A DNA stretch of 64,000 nucleotides from Diplosphaera chodatii (lineage: Eukaryota > Chlorophyta > Trebouxiophyceae > Prasiolales > Stichococcaceae), in the NCBI GenBank assembly GCA_032358165.1, contig JAALGY010000019.1, positions 434,001-498,000 on the forward strand, written 5' to 3'. The notes below the pieces were generated by a model, which was not told the DNA's origin, did no database searches, and was given only the letters and a program-made list of their open reading frames with translations. The position numbers and the translations under genes are program-made. Numbering within the stretch: position 1 is the stretch's first letter; the number at the start of each line of letters is the position of its first letter. Below, piece after piece: positions 11,501 through 28,215 of the stretch.

Positions 11501-13143
11501 GGCATGCCCGCCGCCATAAGAGCACCCTGCAAACTGCACAAGTAGAGGCATCCTACTGCAAACAACTGTGTAGCATCAGCAGTGAGCCATCTGGACCTGA
11601 CACTGGGAGTGGTCACATCCTAGGAAATGCTGGGTCTCAGACTGCACCTGTCCGCCTCACGCTCATCACCACCGCCCGGTGGAGTTGTTGATTCACCACA
11701 GCCATCTCCAAGCAGCGACATGCGCCTGACAACAAGCATGTGTACTTCGACAACTGAAGGAGCACAATACTGGTCAGATTAACATGACAGATGCTGTGAT
11801 GCCATACATCATCAGTGACCTTCAGGCATTCCACTGTCCAATGCACATTGGCCTTAGCATTCTGTGCTCTGCTCAAACCTTGCACTGGCGCGTCCTGTGA
11901 TACGCTCCACGATCTTGCGGCAAAAGGCTGAGCCGGCGCAACGCATAGCATTTGTCACATGTTCGTTGGTAGTGAGCGAGTCAGACAGTGCAAAGTTGCC
12001 AGTGTGTATGTGCTTGCACTAGTCAGTAGCTGCAGAGCATTGGGCACAATGCAGAACTCACGAATGGGGTATCGGATGGCGCCCAGTCCAGCGCCTGCCA
12101 TGCACGCCAGTGCCTGCGGTGAAGCAGGTCAGCGTATGTCTGGTCATGGCCACTGCTCACTGGCACGGTCGCTTGTAGCTGTGCAGAGTGGCCCTTCGGC
12201 CCTCCGGCTGCATGTTGTGTGCGGGGATGCCGGGCGAGTGGTGTCACCTGCTGCGCCAGCGGTGCATCCAGGTCATACAGTCCCTCCTGTGCGGGCCATG
12301 CCACGCCGTCAGACGAAGGCCCAGACCTGACATGTTTAAGACTGCCATGCAGCTGGCTTGCCAGCAACCAGACCCGTGGGTTGTGCCATGTCGCACGATC
12401 GAGCAAGTGAGACACCTCGACGATGGTGTTGTTGAAGGTGTCTGGGCTCAGGCCTGCGCCCAACGCCACCCGCTGCAGCTCAGCGCGGATGTTGAAGTCC
12501 AGAGGCACCAGCACACTGCGGTGCCATTGCTTCGGTATTTGAATTTCTTGCCGAATCAGCTGTCCTGAACGTCACGTGTGACGATTTTGTGTTTTGTGCA
12601 GGCACAACGAGTACAACATGGGGTCAGCAGCCAGTTAACATCCCCACCTGATTCTGGCAGCACTACCCAGGGGCAGTCCATTGGTGGTGCTGTCTGTAGA
12701 GTGCATGGGCACTGATGCATCTGCAACAGCATCGTCTTCCACGCAAGCCCTGCAAAATGTCCAAATCCAAATATGTTCCTCCGCATGTCAAGAAGCAGAT
12801 GTTTACGACAAGTCATGGCTGCATCAAACAGCACATGCCATTCAAGCTACCTGCTGGCAGGTGGCAGCACATCGGTGCCTGCTGATGCTGGCTGCCCATT
12901 CAGCTGGCGGCGGCCATCAGCACTTGGCTCATCTGTTGCCCTGCTCTGGATCTGTTGCTGCCGGGATATTGCTGCACCATCAGCTGCACCGGTCGGGGCA
13001 GCAGTGGTGCCATCGCGCCCCTTGCGCCGCCTCCGATGCAGGCCCTTCTGCGGCGCCTCCTGCCAGCTGGTCTGCGCCTCGGCCATCTCGTCCAAGAGCC
13101 CGCGCGGCAGCGGTTCCCAGTCCGCGTCATTATTGGCAGCCAT
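5509..13143 (-). CDS. Very large Gln-rich protein with split zinc knuckle; C-terminus possibly USP-like
   Basis: Family not recognised. It starts MAANNDADWEPLPRGLLDEM at 13143. Phase-consistent exons run through a basic/disordered N-terminus, a helical part (DFNIRAELQRVALGAGL near 12.49 kb; NAMRCAGSAFCRKIVERI near 11.94 kb; RMERLQAIARRGSLPPKIF near 11.46 kb), a zinc knuckle CHICGKH/DHIARSC split by an intron (10.9/10.7 kb), and long Gln/Pro-rich segments (10.2-7.9 kb). Next comes QELDGVVAAVLQLIKVPGFD (7.77 kb), a CREC motif (7.0 kb), CTGCG (6.37 kb), and a last exon ending SMEGGVAPLLAFYTRV with its stop at 5509. The two CxxC pairs with VPAAKL between them and PPETFMLQ after them loosely resemble the finger and palm of ubiquitin-specific proteases, but I see no catalytic Cys or His box. 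An alternative is two genes, the first stopping at 11301; the one-gene model uses a gtcagc donor just upstream of that stop. Exons around 7.1-7.4 kb and 6.15 kb are unresolved. Confidence 0.5.
6880..6909. repeat. T-rich (TTTTTA)n-like tract in an intron
   Basis: Runs of T broken by single A at about six-base spacing. The tract lies in the intron between the exons near 6.9-7.0 kb and 6.8 kb of the large minus-strand gene, just after the donor, where it reads as A-rich on the coding strand. Confidence 0.6.
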
Positions 13144-14106
13144 GAAGCCAATCAAGGGTCGTCAAGCAGCCACCTGAACTGCACATGACATATGCTGCAT
13201 GTAAACGGAAGAAATCGCTGGGCATCTGGGCAGGGCTGCAGGCAGCGCCCCGACCGTGTCTCTCACAGCAAGTATGGGCGTTCTGTTGTAACACGGCCCT
13301 GTGACTGAACCTACGCACGGGTTCAAGACCATCCACTACTCGCTTTAGCATCATGATGCTGCAGTTGCAGGCCTGTCCTCTGTACTTGCCGCATCATCTA
13401 TTATACTCTAGCTTGCTTTCAATAAGGCATGCACTCAACTGGCTGCATGAGGGAACAGCAGCTATCAACGTCTATCCCGGCAGATAGACGACGTGTGTCT
13501 GTCGTGTGAAGGCTGGTATTGTAGGTGGGACATGGTTGTGTGACCCCGGCTCCGACATCGCCTGCGATCTCAATGCCAGCAGACGGCTGCTGCCGCCATG
13601 CAGATGCCCTGGATCTCACCTCGAGGTTAATTTGCTGCCGTTCGAGTCGCTCAGTGATGGCTCATGCTTTGATGGCCACCTGCCCGCCGTCAGGTCATTC
13701 GTACAGTCAGGCGCTGAATTTGCCGCCGATAGTCAGCTTGCAAGGGCAAACAGCAGCCTCGTTGCAATGCTCTGCACCTACTGCAGCGCTCAGCCAACAT
13801 AGCCAGGCATGCGTGTGTGTGAAGAGCATCGACATGCATCCGAGGAAGGTGCTGCTGAACCCTGCGCTGACGTGATGCGGGACACTCAGGAAAGGAAACT
13901 CGCTGAAGCCACTTGCATTGGCAGAACGTTCGGCTAATCTGTTGTGCACACTGCTGCACTTGGCCTTTGAAGCAAAGGCAGACGGAACCAAAAGGATATA
14001 CAACATGTGCCACGATCTGAGCAGCCCCAAGGTGGGAAGGACCCGGCATCGATAACAGGCTGCAAGCAGAGCTGCCAGCCGCAGCGGCGGCGGCTGGCCA
14101 CCTGCG
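13144..14106. other. Intergenic stretch upstream of the large Gln-rich gene and downstream of XPB
   Basis: About 960 bases between two minus-strand genes. It must contain the XPB 3' untranslated region and the promoter/5' leader of the next gene. Open frames exist on both strands (for example 13506-13802 on plus), but none has splice, composition or homology support. I saw no RNA gene or repeat. Confidence 0.45.
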
Positions 14107-19754
<5,648 letters not shown>

Positions 19755-20097
19755 TGGGTCGCTGTATGGCTGCAAGTGCCGGTAGCGCTCGATGCTGCAC
19801 TGGTCACATGCACACTTGGTCAAGCCTCGCCTGTTCGAGATTTTAAAATCTCTTCGCCATCCGGCATCGCACACAGACTTTCACCTTCCGCATTTGCAAA
19901 GGTGTCTGCGGTTCATAGTGATGCGTGCGAGGTCACAATGTTGGGGATGGCCATTTGTACCAGCGAAACACAGAAATGTACGGCAGCAGCTTCCTGCTGC
20001 TGTCGGAGACGGCTGTCCAGGGCTGCGGGGTGCGAGCGACAGTGGGGCCTGCCACATAAGTGCTTACAGACTTGTCATCGTCGACCAGTTCTGCAGC
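19755..20097. promoter_or_regulatory. Bidirectional intergenic region between XPB and TATA
   Basis: 343 bases separate the XPB start codon (minus strand) from the TatA start codon (plus strand), so both promoters must lie here. I see no clear TATA box or other defined element. The assignment rests on divergent gene order only. Confidence 0.5.
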
Positions 20098-20844
20098 ATG
20101 GCAGCGATCATGGGAACGAGCATCGGTTGCCAGCCAGTTGCAGCCAGGAGCCAAGCTCGGCACCTGCACCAATGCAGCTCGAGCCCTGCATCAAGCAGCG
20201 CGTTCCGGACAGGCACCCCAGTTCTGAGGGCACAGACTCAGCTGACCCAGCGGCAGCAGCCTCTGCGACAGGTCAGCGCTGCGTCGTATGCCACCTGCAT
20301 CCTACCACCTGACGCTGCGGCACAGCATGTCAAACCCAGGTGTCTGTCCCCAGGTGACGCGGATGGGTTTGTTTGGTCTGGGGGTGCCAGAGCTGGCACT
20401 GGTGGCCGGCGCCGCAGCCTTGCTGTTTGGTGAGCTGGATGCAACTCTGGATATGATTTGCTGGATGATGCGGCAGAGCCACTGTCTGTCGCATCACATA
20501 CATATCTGTTCCAGCACATGGTCTCTTTCGCAGACGGTGAGGGTCGTCCTGCATTGCTGTAGGTCCGGCAAAGATCCCGCAGCTTGGACAGGCGCTCGGC
20601 AAGACTGCCAAGAGTGTGAAGGCAGCAGCAGATGTGCGTCTCGTGTTGGGTCTGCTGACAGGCTGCTCTGCACTTGTCGTCATAAACATCAGGGTGTCAT
20701 CTCTTTCAGTTTTCGCGATTGCAGGAGTTTCAGAAGGAGCTGCAGAGCACAGATGACGATGCAGGCGCGGGCACTGGCACTGGAAAGTCGCTGAAGGACC
20801 ACCCTCAGGCCGGCGAGGGGGAGGGTGTGCGTGATTTGGAGTGA
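20098..20844 (+). CDS. TATA: Thylakoid Tat translocase subunit TatA/Tha4
   Basis: Tha4 assembles with TatC-Hcf106 in the thylakoid membrane and forms the pore that moves folded twin-arginine proteins into the lumen. There are four exons: 20098-20271, 20354-20429, 20563-20633 and 20724-20844. Exon 1 (58 residues from MAAIMGTSIG) is Ser/Ala/Arg/Gln-rich with few acidic residues, typical of a chloroplast transit peptide. The mature part has the membrane segment MGLFGLGVPELALVAGAAAL, with the conserved Glu early in it, followed by FGPAKIPQLGQALGKTAKSV, the FGP hinge and amphipathic helix. A short acidic/Gly tail ends GEGEGVRDLE. The lack of a long C-terminal domain favours TatA over TatB/Hcf106. 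Confidence 0.95.
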
Positions 20845-21143
20845 ACTGTGGTTGGATTTGACAAGTAGGGCATTGCAGCGGCGAACAGGCTGCTGCTGCA
20901 AGCTAATTGGTGAAGGACTGCTGGGTCCGAAGCATGTTGTGCTGACCTGTGAGCATGCTTTGGTACCACTTGGTTTCGGTACACACATTTACATCAGCCT
21001 ACTACGGAGCTTTGACATTTTCCAGCGACTTGTTGAGCATAATCGGCATGAAACGCGCTGCACATGCCGCAACAACACTCACTGCAGTTGCAGCTGCATC
21101 ATCCCCTTTCACTGCTGCATCTTGCCGAGCATCCTGGCCTTGA
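20845..21143. other. 3' intergenic region between convergent TATA and SKP1
   Basis: About 300 bases between two convergent stop codons. Only untranslated sequence is expected, and nothing else is visible. Confidence 0.5.
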
Positions 21144-22804
21144 TCACTCAAACGCCCTGCATGCCACATCCGCGCAGTGTTATGACTTGCTAGTATGTTA
21201 ACAAATGAGATGTGTTGCCTGCGAAAAAGTAGGGTCATAATCGGACAGCTGCAAGCATTGCGTACCATTGGTTCTCCCGCCGCACTTCCTCCTCCTCCTC
21301 TGGTGTGAAGTCGTTCTGCAGTGACGGAGTCCAGTGACAGCAGTCAGCAGCCGTGTAACAGTGCGAACAAACTTGGCAAGCAAACAACAGGTGCATCGCA
21401 GACATGCAGATGAAGTGAAACATCGTAAGGGCAAAACGCACCGGAATGTTGAAAGTCTTCCGGATCTCCTCTGGTGTCTTGCCTGCAACATCAGACAGAC
21501 ATCACACTGAGCATTCAATAAGTGTACCCGCTGCATGCACCAGCAACGGTCTGCTGACTGATTGACGTGCGTGCCAAATGCAGCGTACAGAATGGTGCGC
21601 GCACCCTTGATCATGTTGGCGACTGTGAGGCATGTCAGGTCCAACAGGCTCTTGATGTTGAGGTAGTTGGCTGCCTGATATGTGAAATCGGAGGCAGGGT
21701 GCACAGGACGGCCACATAAAAGACCATCAGCATGCACGCACCACAGTATGTGCGATCGGTGCCCATCTGACCGTTTGCATGCATGCACTTCGTGGCAACT
21801 GCTGTGCTGTCATCACAGGCACTACACTGCGACTGCTACAGGGTGTCTACAGATTCAAGCGCACCAGGATCAGCTCGAACAGGGTGCCCTGGTCCACCTT
21901 CACAAACTCAGTGTCCCAGGTCTTGACCTCCTCCTCGGTCTTGGCGGGCTTGTCGCTGCCCTCCTGCGGGCCCGCCTCCACGTGGTACTTGCAGTACTCG
22001 ATAACCTGCAGGCACTCGGCAATCGGCTTGCACGAGTGGTGTGAGCGTCGCCCGCATGGGAGCCCGCCACTGCTGGTGCAATGCAGTCCTGGCACCATAT
22101 GTAACTTGGCGCATGCACATGGTGGCGCACCTTTGCCAGGATCTTGCCAGATACGTTGGGCAGCGGGATTTTGTCATTACTGCTGCTCTCGTCCAGCTCT
22201 ATGCACAAGCATATGGAAGTTTTCATACAAGTGTTGAAAGTTTATTTTCCCAGTCCAGTTGGGCGTCATGAAAAGGTGCGGAGACAGCAAGGGTCCTGGA
22301 TACAGCTGAAGCAGCCACAGCCCCGGCTTGGTTGATTGCACTGTCTAGGACGGTACTGTGAGAGTGAAGCTCACCGCTGAGCATGTTTTTGATCATGTCT
22401 GACTGGTTGGCCACCTCCAGCGGCACTTCGAAGACCTGTAAATTCAGTGACTCAGGAGAGTGCAGGTACACGGCGCTGGTGAGTATTCGCATGATCCCAA
22501 AGCCTCCAACCGGCCATGATGTCGGGCCAGCATCACACTATGCAACACTGCACACTCGCATGCGCGGTAATTACCTCATTGTCGGAGCTGCTGAGCCTGA
22601 CCTGCAGTTGCAAAACTCCGATACATTACTCGACAGGTCTGAACACAATCGCGGCACACCGGACGGGCTCCGTCATGTTTGGACTTTGCAGTCCAAGGAT
22701 GCAAGCGCAGGGCAGCAAACTATGTGCAGGCAACCCAGCCGCCACGATCACATGTGCTGTGAGCGTGACTACAGCTGGTGACAGCTCACCTGCCCCTCCG
22801 CCAT
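21144..22804 (-). CDS. SKP1: SCF ubiquitin ligase adaptor SKP1
   Basis: SKP1 bridges cullin-1 and F-box proteins in SCF ubiquitin ligases. Nine coding exons give about 162 residues, the usual length. In order: MAEGQ (22790-22804), [61 protein letters not shown] with a [20 protein letters not shown] stretch, [50 protein letters not shown], and a last coding exon of only 13 bases that completes WAFE. Every junction agrees in phase with the conserved protein, including the BTB/POZ core and the C-terminal F-box-binding helices. The first and last coding exons (15 and 13 bases) would be missed by simple gene finders. Roughly 340 bases without visible genes separate its start from the helicase stop at 23144. 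Confidence 0.97.
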
Positions 22805-23143
22805 CGTCACGCGCCTGAGGTGCGCTCTGGTAAGCTGCCCAAAGTGCTAAGGAACAACGATTTGTGCAGAGACCTCTCGCAAGTCACGCGAGGCACGCGG
22901 AGATGATCGCACACTGTGATTGAAGCAGACCTGAATCAACAGTTGCAAGACAGGAAGTGCATATATCGACAATTCACCGGTCGTGTACCTCAAGACAACT
23001 GCCAGAGTATGTGACAGCGACGCCTTTCAATGTGGAATGGCAGGGTGTGGCAATGATAGGGCGGAATTTGAAAGGCCGCATGCCAGTCAGTCACTCAGTC
23101 TGCTCAGGCTGTCATCCAAGGATCCAACCGAGTAGTTGCATTG

Positions 23144-26100
23144 TTAGGCCGCAGCTTCAAACTCTGCAACACTGGAGTACTGCCCGTTGGCTTCGAAATA
23201 CTCCACAAGCCGCTGCAGGAAGGGGTTCTTGCTGACGGTCTCCGTGTCGCAGAAGATGGCGCAGTGACGCCGAGCCCGTGTCACCGCCACATTCATCCGC
23301 CTGCAGAAGGATGGCATACCTGCTTGTATGTCAAGTAGCGGCGACGCAAGGTACTGCCCACAGCTGACACGCCTAAAGTAATCGACACACCTGCTGTCTG
23401 AAAGGAAGCCCACGGTGCTGCTGTCATTGCAGCGCACCATCGAGATGATGATTGCCTCCTTCTCACGCCCTGCAGGGCAATTTTCGACATCTGCGTGCAC
23501 GGCCGATCTGAAAGTGCAGCGCCAACAGCTGGCTCTGTTCAAAATGACCATGTCCCTGGGGAGCGTGTACTTGCCTTGGAATCCATCGACTGAGCTGATC
23601 TCCAACCGCTCGAGCTGGGGCCGGGGCCGCAGCTCTCGCAGCAGCGTCACCTATGCCGATACCAGCAGCCCGTCACAAGATCCTCTTGCAACGCTCTCCA
23701 TCGGAACAACAGTCAGCTTTGGTCACGTTGGACATGGGCATCATGCTGCCAACCTGAGCATTGTATGGCGTGATGATGCCGATGTCCGCCGGGCTCACCC
23801 CAGAACTGATCAGCGCTTGGGCATGCGCAAGCACTGCCTGCATGCATACAATAGGCATACGGATCCGGCAGGCAGGAACACGGTAAACGTGCACCAGCAG
23901 CCACAGGAGTTGCATACGCAACATTTCTGCTGGCACAGCGCAGGCGCAGCGCACCTGCGCTTCGCCGGGGTTGCTGATGCTGTCGCCGCCCTCCTCCGCT
24001 ACTTCCTCCATGTCGCAGCCCGCTGTGTCCACCAGCAGCAGCACCGGAGGATCATCCGCTGGTGGCTTCTGTGCACCAGAAACTCGCGAGCTTCAGGTGT
24101 CACACCGACCGGAAGACTGCCACATCAGCAATCACCAAGGTGGGTCCCGTCCGCAGCTGCATGCAGGGTTTCAGTGCTTACGAGCCGCAAGGGCAGGGAG
24201 CTGAGTGTGTGCTCTGCCACAGAGCTGTGTGCCGTCAGACGTCCGCCGTAAAATTCGTCGGAAGACCAGCGCATGATGCGGGAGTTCATTCGGTACTGCA
24301 CGGTCAGCATCGCGCTGGCGCTGGGCTGCTGCTGCTGGATGCGCTCAAACAATGTCGCGCTCAGCCCCTGTTGCACATGTTGCCCAGCAGAGGCATCAGT
24401 CGCATGGCTCAGCAAGTGCCGGTCCGGTTGAAACTCTTGAGTGTCATGGTATGATCAGCATAATAAAGAGCGCAACGAACCGCGGCCGCACCTCACGGGC
24501 AGCCTGCTCGCTGATGATGGTGGGTGGCAGCTGCAGGTGGTCGCCTGCCAGCACCGCCCGCGGCGCACGCAGCAGCGCACCCCACGTAGCCACCTCGAGC
24601 GCCTGCATACGTGCTGAAACTTGAGGCGGCAGGTGGCATAGACCCTCTGCTGGCAGTGCTGCTGCTGTGGCCTCTGGCTTGATGGCACTTGTCCCACTCA
24701 CCGACTTTTGCGCTAGAAGCGGTGGCATGTCACAGTGTGCAATGGCATGCCGTCAGTGCCACACCTGAGCAGCCTCGTCGATGTACACCACGTCGAAGCA
24801 GCCGTTCTTGCCCTCAAGGTTGCGCCCAAGCGCCCCAGTCAGCGTCGCGCATACCACCTGCATCATGCTGATCTCGTGCGTTGCGCCGAGCTGTCGATGG
24901 TCAGCTTGGGGAAGAAGGAACCAACAACTGTACCATGCATATGCTGGCATCTTCAGCATGGCTTGGCTCCATGCAGCAGTCAGCAAGCTACCTCTTTCAA
25001 GGCTGCACAATTGGTTGCAGTCGCACCTGCGCTGCGCGAATGACCTCGGTCACGGCGCGGTCCTGCCGCTTGCGCTCCTCCTTCTGCAGCTGCCGCAGCT
25101 CCGCCCGCAGGCTGCGCCGCTCTGAGTACTCCTGTCGACAGCGAAATAGCCGGGTGGTTATCAGCCGTGGATTCTGATGGGTATGTGCAGCTCACAGCAT
25201 CATGCTGGGCACATAGCAAGTGTCGCTAAGCGACAGCGAGCCTCACCTTGCGTCCCAGCTTGGCCAGCTTCGAGTTGAGGCCCTTGATCTCCTTACGGCA
25301 GTCCTTAGCCAGGGAGCTGTTGTCGGACTTGAGCACTGCGGCCTCCAGACTGTTGGCAAGCACCTGTGACAGTTCATATTGGAAAGCACCATGAAGAGCA
25401 CTTGGCGGCACTGTACAGCTTCTGGCATCAGGCATACGGAAGGATATCACATGCATTGGCGGCAACTTGTCGAAATAACTCTCTTTCCCAGAGCACTCGT
25501 ATGGTTGACATGCAGACGACAGCATGCTGTGGCATGCTTACAGCGCTGTCACATCTTGCGCAGCGTACCTCGGGGAGCAGGCGTGCGGGATGGCCAAGAC
25601 GCAGGACGCGTGTCTTGGGCGCCTGCCGTGCCAGCCGCTCTACCAGGTTGTCTACCTGCACAGCACTCGCCCAGGTGGTTGCACACGACACGGTGGCAGC
25701 GCAGTCATTACCCTAGGTTTGCATGGCAGAAGACCGGCCAGCTGCGACTGCTGGCTGGATGAGCAGCATGTGCATGTGGAGTCGTGCCGCAATGTTAGAG
25801 GCTGCGCAGGCGAGGACACGGTTGCCGCGCTTGACCTCCTGTAGCACAGCCTCCACGACCGCTGTGGTCTTGCCTGCACCACCATGTTTGCAGCTGCAGG
25901 AGAGGCTTCGTGCCATGATGCCCCAGCCCGCATATGGATAGTGCACACAATTGCAGATGAGGTGCCTATGCCAAACTACAACCACACCTGTGCCGGGCGG
26001 TCCGTGTATGAGCGCAATGTCCTGTGCTGCCAGTGCCAGGCTCACGGCTGCCCTCTGGCTGCTGTCCAGCCCTTGGCAACCAGCATCAATGGGTGAACCA

Positions 26101-27736
26101 TGAGCAACATAAAGGACGGAGAGCGACGCTGCTCGATGCAGACTCAGTGCAATAGGGGAGTAGGCATCACCCCAAATCAGATGCAGCCAGGAATGCACCT
26201 GAGTTAAGCGGCTTCCAGGGCGGTGGCGACTGCTGAAATCGCGGTTGCCGCCTCGAAAAGACCACCTCTGCCAGCGCTGCACCTGGCTGCAACTGGTTGC
26301 CGCCGCCGCCGCCACCCAAAGCCCTGAGCGCGGCTTGCAGGCGCTGATATGTCACCTAGATGAATACGATCAAAAGTTCCAGCAGAATGCTCACAATTTC
26401 GATTCTGTGTGACCATCTCGTTCCTTGCAGAAGTGAGGGTTGGTACTCCAGGTCTGATGTGGAATGATCTGGGCTGAATGGTGCGTAGCTCTGGTTGCTC
26501 GAAACCAACTCACATCATTGGCAAGCTTCTCAAGGCGCAGCGGCTGGTCCAGCCCATCGTCCGGTGCCTCGTCCACAGCAATGATGACCGCAGTCTCCTG
26601 CAGCCGGTAGACCACGCCGCTGGCCACCGCAGGGCAGCCCGCGTCACCCTTGGCCGGCCGCAGTGCCACCACATCATGCGGCGAGAAGCGATGCTGCGGC
26701 AGCGGCTGCAGGTCCTTTCCAGATGCCGCACCCTGGGCAGCACAAAGCAGCACACTACAGTCACAGAACCACCACCTGGGCCCTCTCGACTGCAGCGGCA
26801 CTCCTCAATGTCAAGGCAAGGGGTGATGCACTCAGGCCTCAAAATGTGCTGCAGTGATTGTTGTACCCATACACTACATGATGCACCTTGTTGCTGACGA
26901 GCGTGAGCAGCGTGCGGCCCAGGAGGCCGCCCTCGCTCTGGCTGCACCGCAGGTTCAGCAGCGCCTGGCCCCTCGCCTGGGCAGCCTGCGGCGACATCCT
27001 TGCGAGCGCATCGCCAGCCTGCAAGCATTGCATGCAGTGTCAGGGGAACGGCAACCACTGCGGATTGTGCCAGAATGCACAAGACGGGGAGTATCCTACA
27101 CTGCTATGTTGACATGTTGCGCGGTAATAGCTCAGTGATGTTGATCGAAACGGTACCACAACGATTGCACCTGCGCCACTTCAGCATCCCGCTCCATGTC
27201 CAACAGTGGCGCCATGCGAGCCACGAACTCGTCCAGTGTGGCTGCACGCGACTTCTGCGAGAGCATGCACTCCCTTTGCTGACAGAGTGCAGAGGGCCCA
27301 ACAGAGTGGCAAGCGCAATATGAAAGATTGCCGACTGCATAAAACCTGCTCCAGCACCTGCTGTTGGCTTCTGGCATCGTTGGCTGCCGCAAGCCGCGAC
27401 GGGCGTGCAAATGCTGCTGCACCGTCCAGGCGCAGGTGCTCTGACAGCGCAGCACATATTTGCTCGTCTGCTACCTCATCGCTGCCATTTGCGCTGCACA
27501 CCTGTTCCATGCAAGGTCAGCGGACATCCTCAGGCATATGTGACCATGGGAAGCCGCAAACGGCGGCGTTGAACAGCGCATCTCACCTCTACCACGCCTG
27601 CGTCGGGATCACCGACACTGATGCGGCGCTGCACGCCATCGCCAGTGCTGCCGTGCGGCAGGCCGTGCTGATCGGCAACCTGGTGAAGTGCGGCTCGCTG
27701 CCGAGCGGTCAGCGTGGATGGAAACAGCAGCTGCAT
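23144..27736 (-). CDS. SF1 helicase of the IGHMBP2/SMUBP2 type, with N-terminal R3H domain
   Basis: The relatives of this protein are 5'-3' RNA/DNA helicases linked to ribosomes and tRNA. It starts at 27736 (MQLLFPSTLTARQRAALHQV) directly in an R3H domain (HGLPHGSTGDGVQRRISVGD). Then come a helical linker, LPQHRFSPHDVVALRPAKGD, DQPLRLEKLANDV, and the helicase core: LDSSQRAAVSLALAAQDIAL, GPPGTG/KTTAVVE (Walker A split by an intron), DNLVERLARQAPKTRVLRLG, a charged stalk, FDVVYIDEAAQ (Walker B as DEAA), AVLAGDHLQLPPTIISEQAA, LTVQYRMNSRIMRWSSDEFY, GIITPYNAQVTLLREL, SSVDGFQ, EAIIISMVRCND and RRMNVAVTRARRHCAIFCDT. The C-terminus follows soon after (EFEAAA), so it lacks the C-terminal R3H and AN1 zinc finger of human IGHMBP2. 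An upstream non-coding or tiny exon cannot be excluded. Confidence 0.93.
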
Positions 27737-28215
27737 GCTGTCTGGGTTCCTCGTTGCCAAGCGATAGGCTATCAATCACTGTTGCCGCCGTGCATTGCAG
27801 TCATCAGGCATGTGCAACATGTCTGCGGCAGTGATGGGGTTGACACTGCATGATAAACAGCAACGATATGTACAAATTGATTCTTCTACTCATGTCCTAT
27901 CTGGTATGCAGGCTGAATTGTCTGAGCTTGGATAGCGAGTGCCAGTGCACAGCGCAACCATGTGCCTGTCTAAATTGTGTATCAGCAGGTAGCGAATATC
28001 ATGCTGCAACGCGGTGCTTGTCACTTACAGCAACGTCTGCAATATGCTTCTGACAAGTGACCACATGCTATGTACACCGGCCGTGGGTATGGGCTGTAAC
28101 ACCTGCTGATGATTTGCAGTCCAGTTTTGCTGCAGGGCTGCACAGACAGTGATCCAGAAATGCCTGAAGACTCTAATGTACAGAGAGGTGCGACCAATAC
28201 ACGTTGCCGACTGTG
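27737..28215. other. Intergenic stretch between tandem minus-strand genes
   Basis: About 480 bases from the PLP-enzyme stop to the helicase start. It should include the helicase promoter. I found no supported coding exon, RNA gene or repeat. Confidence 0.45.

Noticed and set aside
13506..13802. 98-residue plus-strand frame between XPB and the large gene
   Set aside because: No start context, splice support or recognisable motif. It lies in an intergenic region that must hold a 3' UTR and a promoter.
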